Below, piece after piece: positions 30,184-33,158 of a stretch of 33,158 bases of DNA. The stretch spans positions 1-33,158 of the forward strand of contig NZ_BBPM01000072.1 in NCBI RefSeq assembly GCF_000787775.1. Direction: 5' to 3'. The position numbers were made by a program, and so were the translations under genes. Position 1 is the first letter of the stretch; every line of letters starts with the position of its first letter. Below the pieces are notes generated by a model. That model did not search any database and was not told where the DNA came from. It saw nothing but the letters and a program-made list of their open reading frames with translations. This DNA comes from Streptacidiphilus carbonis (lineage in GTDB: Bacteria > Actinomycetota > Actinomycetes > Streptomycetales > Streptomycetaceae).

Positions 30184-33031
30184 CCGCCGGATCACTGCCG
30201 ACGCCGTCCACGCCCAGCAGGGCGTGGACGGCGTCGGCCTCGGGCCGGCCGAGGGGCGCGAGGATGTCCAGGGACTGCCGGAGCGCCTGCGCCGCCTCGG
30301 CCGGCCGGCCGAGATCCCGCTGGAACTGCCCGATCAGGTGCAGCGCCTGCGCTTCGTAGACCGGATTGCCGTACTCGCGGGAGTTGCGCAGCGCCTCCCG
30401 CGCGAGCCCGATCGCCTCCTCCGTCCGCCCCAGCGCCTGCTGCGCCTCGGCGCAGGTGGCCAGCGAGGCGAGATGGGTGTGCGAGGACGGGCTCGCCGCG
30501 GTCAGACTCCGGGCCCGGGCGGCGCAGTCCAGCGCCTCACGGTGCCGGCCCAGCAGGTTGAGGACATGGCCGAGGTTGTTGAGGGTCTGCGCCCGCGACG
30601 CGGGATCGCCCAGTTCGTCCGCCTCCAGCAGACCGGCCTCCATGGTCTCCCGGGCCTGCTCCAGCGCGCCCGTCCCCAAGTACCCGATGCCGAGCCGGAA
30701 CAGGGCCAGGTAGTGGGTCTCGCGGCTGCCGGACTCCCGGGCCAGTCGCACCGACCGTTGCAGGTGGCACATCGCCGGACCGTGCTCGCCCCGTTCGTCG
30801 AGGGCCATCCCGACGTCGGCGTGCATCCGGGACCTCCCGGAAAGGTCCCCGTCGGCCTCCGCCGCGCGCAGCCCGGCGAGGCTCGCGGCCACCCAGTCGT
30901 CGACGTGCTCGGTACCGAAGTAGAGCGGCATCGTGTTGCAGGCGAGCCGCCACGCCCGGTCCGCCCGCGGTCCCTCGGCGAAGGCGTCGACCAGGGCCCG
31001 CATCGCCGCCGCCTCGGTCCGGAACCAGAGCGCCGAGGCCGCCACGGAAGCCGACACCGGGGGGATCCCGGCGACCGGGCCGGCGTCGGTCCGGTACAGC
31101 AGGTGCTTCTGCGAGCTGACCGGCTCGGCCGCGGCGGCGGTCGCGTCGAGGTAGTAGTCGAGCAGCCTGCCGGTGGCGGCCTCCCGCTCGGCGGCGCCGA
31201 GACTCCGTTCCGCGAGCTGCACGGTGTAGAGCCGGACCAGGTCGTGCCGGGCGAACCGGCCGGGCGTGGTCTCCTGCAGCAGATGGGCGGAGGCGAGCGC
31301 CAGCAGCGCCCGCCGGGTGTCCGCCGGCGGCCGGTCGGCGAGGGCGGCCGCGGTCCAGCGGTCCACATCCGGCCCGGGATGCAGACCGAGCAGGCGGAAC
31401 AGCTCCGCCGCGGCCTCGGGCAGCGCCAGGTACGACAGGTGCAGCGCCGCCTCCACTCCGAGGTCGGCGTCGTCGGTGGTGAGCGAGGCGAGCCGGGCCT
31501 GCTCGTCGGACAGCTGCTCCACCAGGTCCGCCACCGTCCAGCCCGGATGCGTCGCGAGCCGGGCGCCCGCCACCCGCAGGGCGAGCGGCAGTCCGTCGCA
31601 CAGCCGGGCCAGTTCACGGGTCGCCTCGACCTCGGCTGCGACCCTGTCGCCGCCGACGGCTGCGGCCAGCAGCTCGCGCGACTCGTCCGCGGGCAGCACC
31701 TCCAGCCGTACCACCGCCGCTCCCTGACGGACCACCAGGCCGCCGAGCAGGGTGCGGCTGGTCACCACCGCGGCACTGCCGGGTCCGGACGGGAGCAGCG
31801 GGAGCACGTCCGCGACCGAGCGGACGTTGTCGAGGACCACCAGGACCCGCCGCTCGGCGAGCAGGCCGCGGTAGAGGGCGGCCCGGTCGTCCGGAGCGTT
31901 CGGCATGTCCGCGTCCCGGATGCCGAGCGCCCTCAGGAAGCCGCTGAGCACGGCGCCGGCGCTGACCGGTGGCGCGGCGGAGAATCCACGCAGATCGGCG
32001 AAGAGCTGGCCGTCGGCGAAGCCGGCGGCGTGGCGATGGGCCCAGCGCAGCGCCAGCGCGGTCTTGCCGACCCCGGCCGGTCCGGCGACCAACGCCAGGC
32101 CCGGGGCGGTCCGGCCGTCGGCGCCGCAGGCTTTGTCGAGGGCGCCGAGCTCGACCGACCGACCGATGAACCCGGCTCCCTCACTGGGGAGTTGGGCCGG
32201 CCGAAGGTGCCGGCCGGCCGGATGCCGGCCGCCCGGGGGTGCCGGGGGATCCGGATCCGGGCGGGAGCCGCGGGCCGGCGGACCGGCGCGCAGCACGCTC
32301 TCGTAGGCGGCGCGCAGGGGCGGGCCGGGGTCGATCCCGAGCTCGTCGGCGAGCAGTTCGCGGGTGCGGTGGAACAGTTCGATGGCTTCTGCCTGGCGGT
32401 CCGCCTGGTGCAGGGCGAGGAGCAGCAGCCGGACCAGCGGCTCGCGGAACGGCTGCTCGCGCACGGCCGCCTCCAGCGCCGCCAGCGTCTCCGGCCCCCG
32501 TCCCAGCCTGACGCTGCGTTCGGCCCAGCCCTCCAGCGCGGAGAGCCGGGCACGAACGAGCCGTACCGCGATGCCGTCCCGGAGCGAGGTGCTGGTCAGA
32601 TCGGCGAGCGGCGCCCCCTGCCACAGGTCCAGGGCCTGGCCGAGCAGCTTCACGGCGATCCGGTCGTCGGCGTCGGCGGCCTGGGCGCAGAGGGCGTGGA
32701 AGGCGTGCAGATCCACGTCCTGACGGTCACCGAGCAGAACGTACCCGGGGTGCCTGGTGACCAGCGCCAGGCCGGGTGCGCCGCCGTCCGCCCGCGGGTC
32801 GCCCTCCGCCAGGAGTCGCCGCAGCGCGGAGACGTGGCCCTGCAGCGCCGTGCGCGCGCGTGGGGGCGGATCACCGTCCCAGACCAGTTCGACCACGCGC
32901 TCGACGGGCACCACCCGGTTCAGCTCCAGCGCGAGCACGGCGAGCACCGCCCGGCGCTTGGGGGCGGCGATCGGCATCGCCGCCCCTTCTCCGCTGAAGA
33001 ACTCCACCGGACCCAGCAGCCGTACGCGCAT
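30173..33031 (-). CDS. AfsR/SARP-type transcriptional regulator with NB-ARC and TPR domains
   Basis: A 952-residue regulator. ATG 33031 follows GAGGGGCG; an upstream in-frame extension lacks similarity. Residues 1-95 are an OmpR-type winged helix (MRVRLLGPVEFF...RRAVLAVLAL), 100-250 a bacterial transcriptional activation domain, and about 285-560 an NB-ARC ATPase with Walker A GPAGVGKT (317-324) and Walker B RRVLVVLDNV (D401). The C-terminal half contains tetratricopeptide repeats (for example DLGRPAEAAQALRQSLDI near the end). Proteins of this kind activate secondary-metabolism or developmental genes, with ATP hydrolysis gating the activity. No biosynthetic cluster is visible here, so its targets are unknown. 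It is convergent with the S53 peptidase gene. Confidence 0.92.
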   Translation of the reverse strand: MRVRLLGPVEFFSGEGAAMPIAAPKRRAVLAVLALELNRVVPVERVVELVWDGDPPPRARTALQGHVSALRRLLAEGDPRADGGAPGLALVTRHPGYVLLGDRQDVDLHAFHALCAQAADADDRIAVKLLGQALDLWQGAPLADLTSTSLRDGIAVRLVRARLSALEGWAERSVRLGRGPETLAALEAAVREQPFREPLVRLLLLALHQADRQAEAIELFHRTRELLADELGIDPGPPLRAAYESVLRAGPPARGSRPDPDPPAPPGGRHPAGRHLRPAQLPSEGAGFIGRSVELGALDKACGADGRTAPGLALVAGPAGVGKTALALRWAHRHAAGFADGQLFADLRGFSAAPPVSAGAVLSGFLRALGIRDADMPNAPDDRAALYRGLLAERRVLVVLDNVRSVADVLPLLPSGPGSAAVVTSRTLLGGLVVRQGAAVVRLEVLPADESRELLAAAVGGDRVAAEVEATRELARLCDGLPLALRVAGARLATHPGWTVADLVEQLSDEQARLASLTTDDADLGVEAALHLSYLALPEAAAELFRLLGLHPGPDVDRWTAAALADRPPADTRRALLALASAHLLQETTPGRFARHDLVRLYTVQLAERSLGAAEREAATGRLLDYYLDATAAAAEPVSSQKHLLYRTDAGPVAGIPPVSASVAASALWFRTEAAAMRALVDAFAEGPRADRAWRLACNTMPLYFGTEHVDDWVAASLAGLRAAEADGDLSGRSRMHADVGMALDERGEHGPAMCHLQRSVRLARESGSRETHYLALFRLGIGYLGTGALEQARETMEAGLLEADELGDPASRAQTLNNLGHVLNLLGRHREALDCAARARSLTAASPSSHTHLASLATCAEAQQALGRTEEAIGLAREALRNSREYGNPVYEAQALHLIGQFQRDLGRPAEAAQALRQSLDILAPLGRPEADAVHALLGVDGVGSDPAVSP

Positions 33032-33158
33032 GGACGCCCCTCGATCGCACCCGGGGTGTTCAGCTGCGCAGGCCGGGTGGTTTTTGGCATGCACAGACTA
33101 GCCCAAGGCTCGCGAACGGGGACAGCCCCGGCGCGGTCGTCAGCGGTAGACCCGGACG
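33032..33158 (-). other. Right-edge intergenic stretch with a possible gene end
   Basis: This 127-nt stretch precedes the SARP gene. On the reverse strand a TAGTCT (33100-33095) could be a -10 box. A reverse-strand frame reading VRVYR followed by TGA (33142-33140) may be the last codons of another gene beyond the window; too little is visible to support it. Confidence 0.25.

Noticed and set aside
1-33158. tRNA, rRNA, CRISPR array, insertion sequence, phage or integrase genes
   Set aside because: Looked for on both strands; no conserved structure, repeat-spacer pattern, transposase motif or terminal inverted repeat was found.

Overview
The window is very GC-rich (most third codon positions are G or C), with GTG/TTG starts, Tat-type signals, a LacI/SARP/NarL/RsbW-like regulator mix, and sugar importers that lack their own ATPase. 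This points to a Streptomyces-type actinomycete (Streptomycetaceae: Streptomyces, Kitasatospora or Streptacidiphilus); the genus cannot be fixed from the sequence alone.

Region 1 (1-6937) is a polysaccharide-use locus. A secreted family-8 polysaccharide lyase (left part, cut by the window edge) is divergent from an operon of a D-2-hydroxyacid dehydrogenase, an NgcEFG-like sugar importer and a LacI-family regulator. The divergent region holds a -35/-10 promoter with a LacI-type operator across its -10 box, plus two inverted copies of a second operator. Region 2 (6938-10514) holds an unusual leader (17-codon upstream ORF, palindrome, hairpins) ahead of an alpha/beta-hydrolase-like protein whose nucleophile Ser is replaced by Asn, then a GntR(YtrA)-ABC exporter operon. 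Region 3 (10515-14182) is a run of small housekeeping or accessory genes: Nudix hydrolase, alpha/beta hydrolase, small membrane protein, Cys-rich small protein, lipoprotein, RsbW-like ATPase and a conserved small hypothetical.

Region 4 (14350-23005) is a complete xylan module. A secreted GH10-CBM2 xylanase makes xylo-oligosaccharides; BxlEFG-like proteins import them; a cytoplasmic GH3 BxlA-like beta-xylosidase splits them; and a BxlR/XlnR-like LacI repressor sits between. A perfect 17-bp palindrome lies just downstream of a well-formed xylanase promoter. Neither importer in the window has an ATPase gene, so both probably use a shared MsiK-type ATPase encoded elsewhere.

Region 5 (23052-28257) is a MacB/FtsX-type ABC transporter divergent from a histidine kinase/NarL response-regulator pair, with a 24-bp near-perfect palindrome in the shared intergenic region. 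Region 6 (28365-33158) holds a secreted protein with an HNH-like motif, a secreted S53 (sedolisin) peptidase, and a large convergent AfsR/SARP-type regulator whose stop codon overlaps that of the peptidase gene. No tRNA, rRNA, CRISPR array, insertion sequence or phage gene was seen. The main candidates for novelty are the putative GlcNAc-polymer (hyaluronan-like) locus with its paired operators and the leader-ORF/Asn-hydrolase unit.
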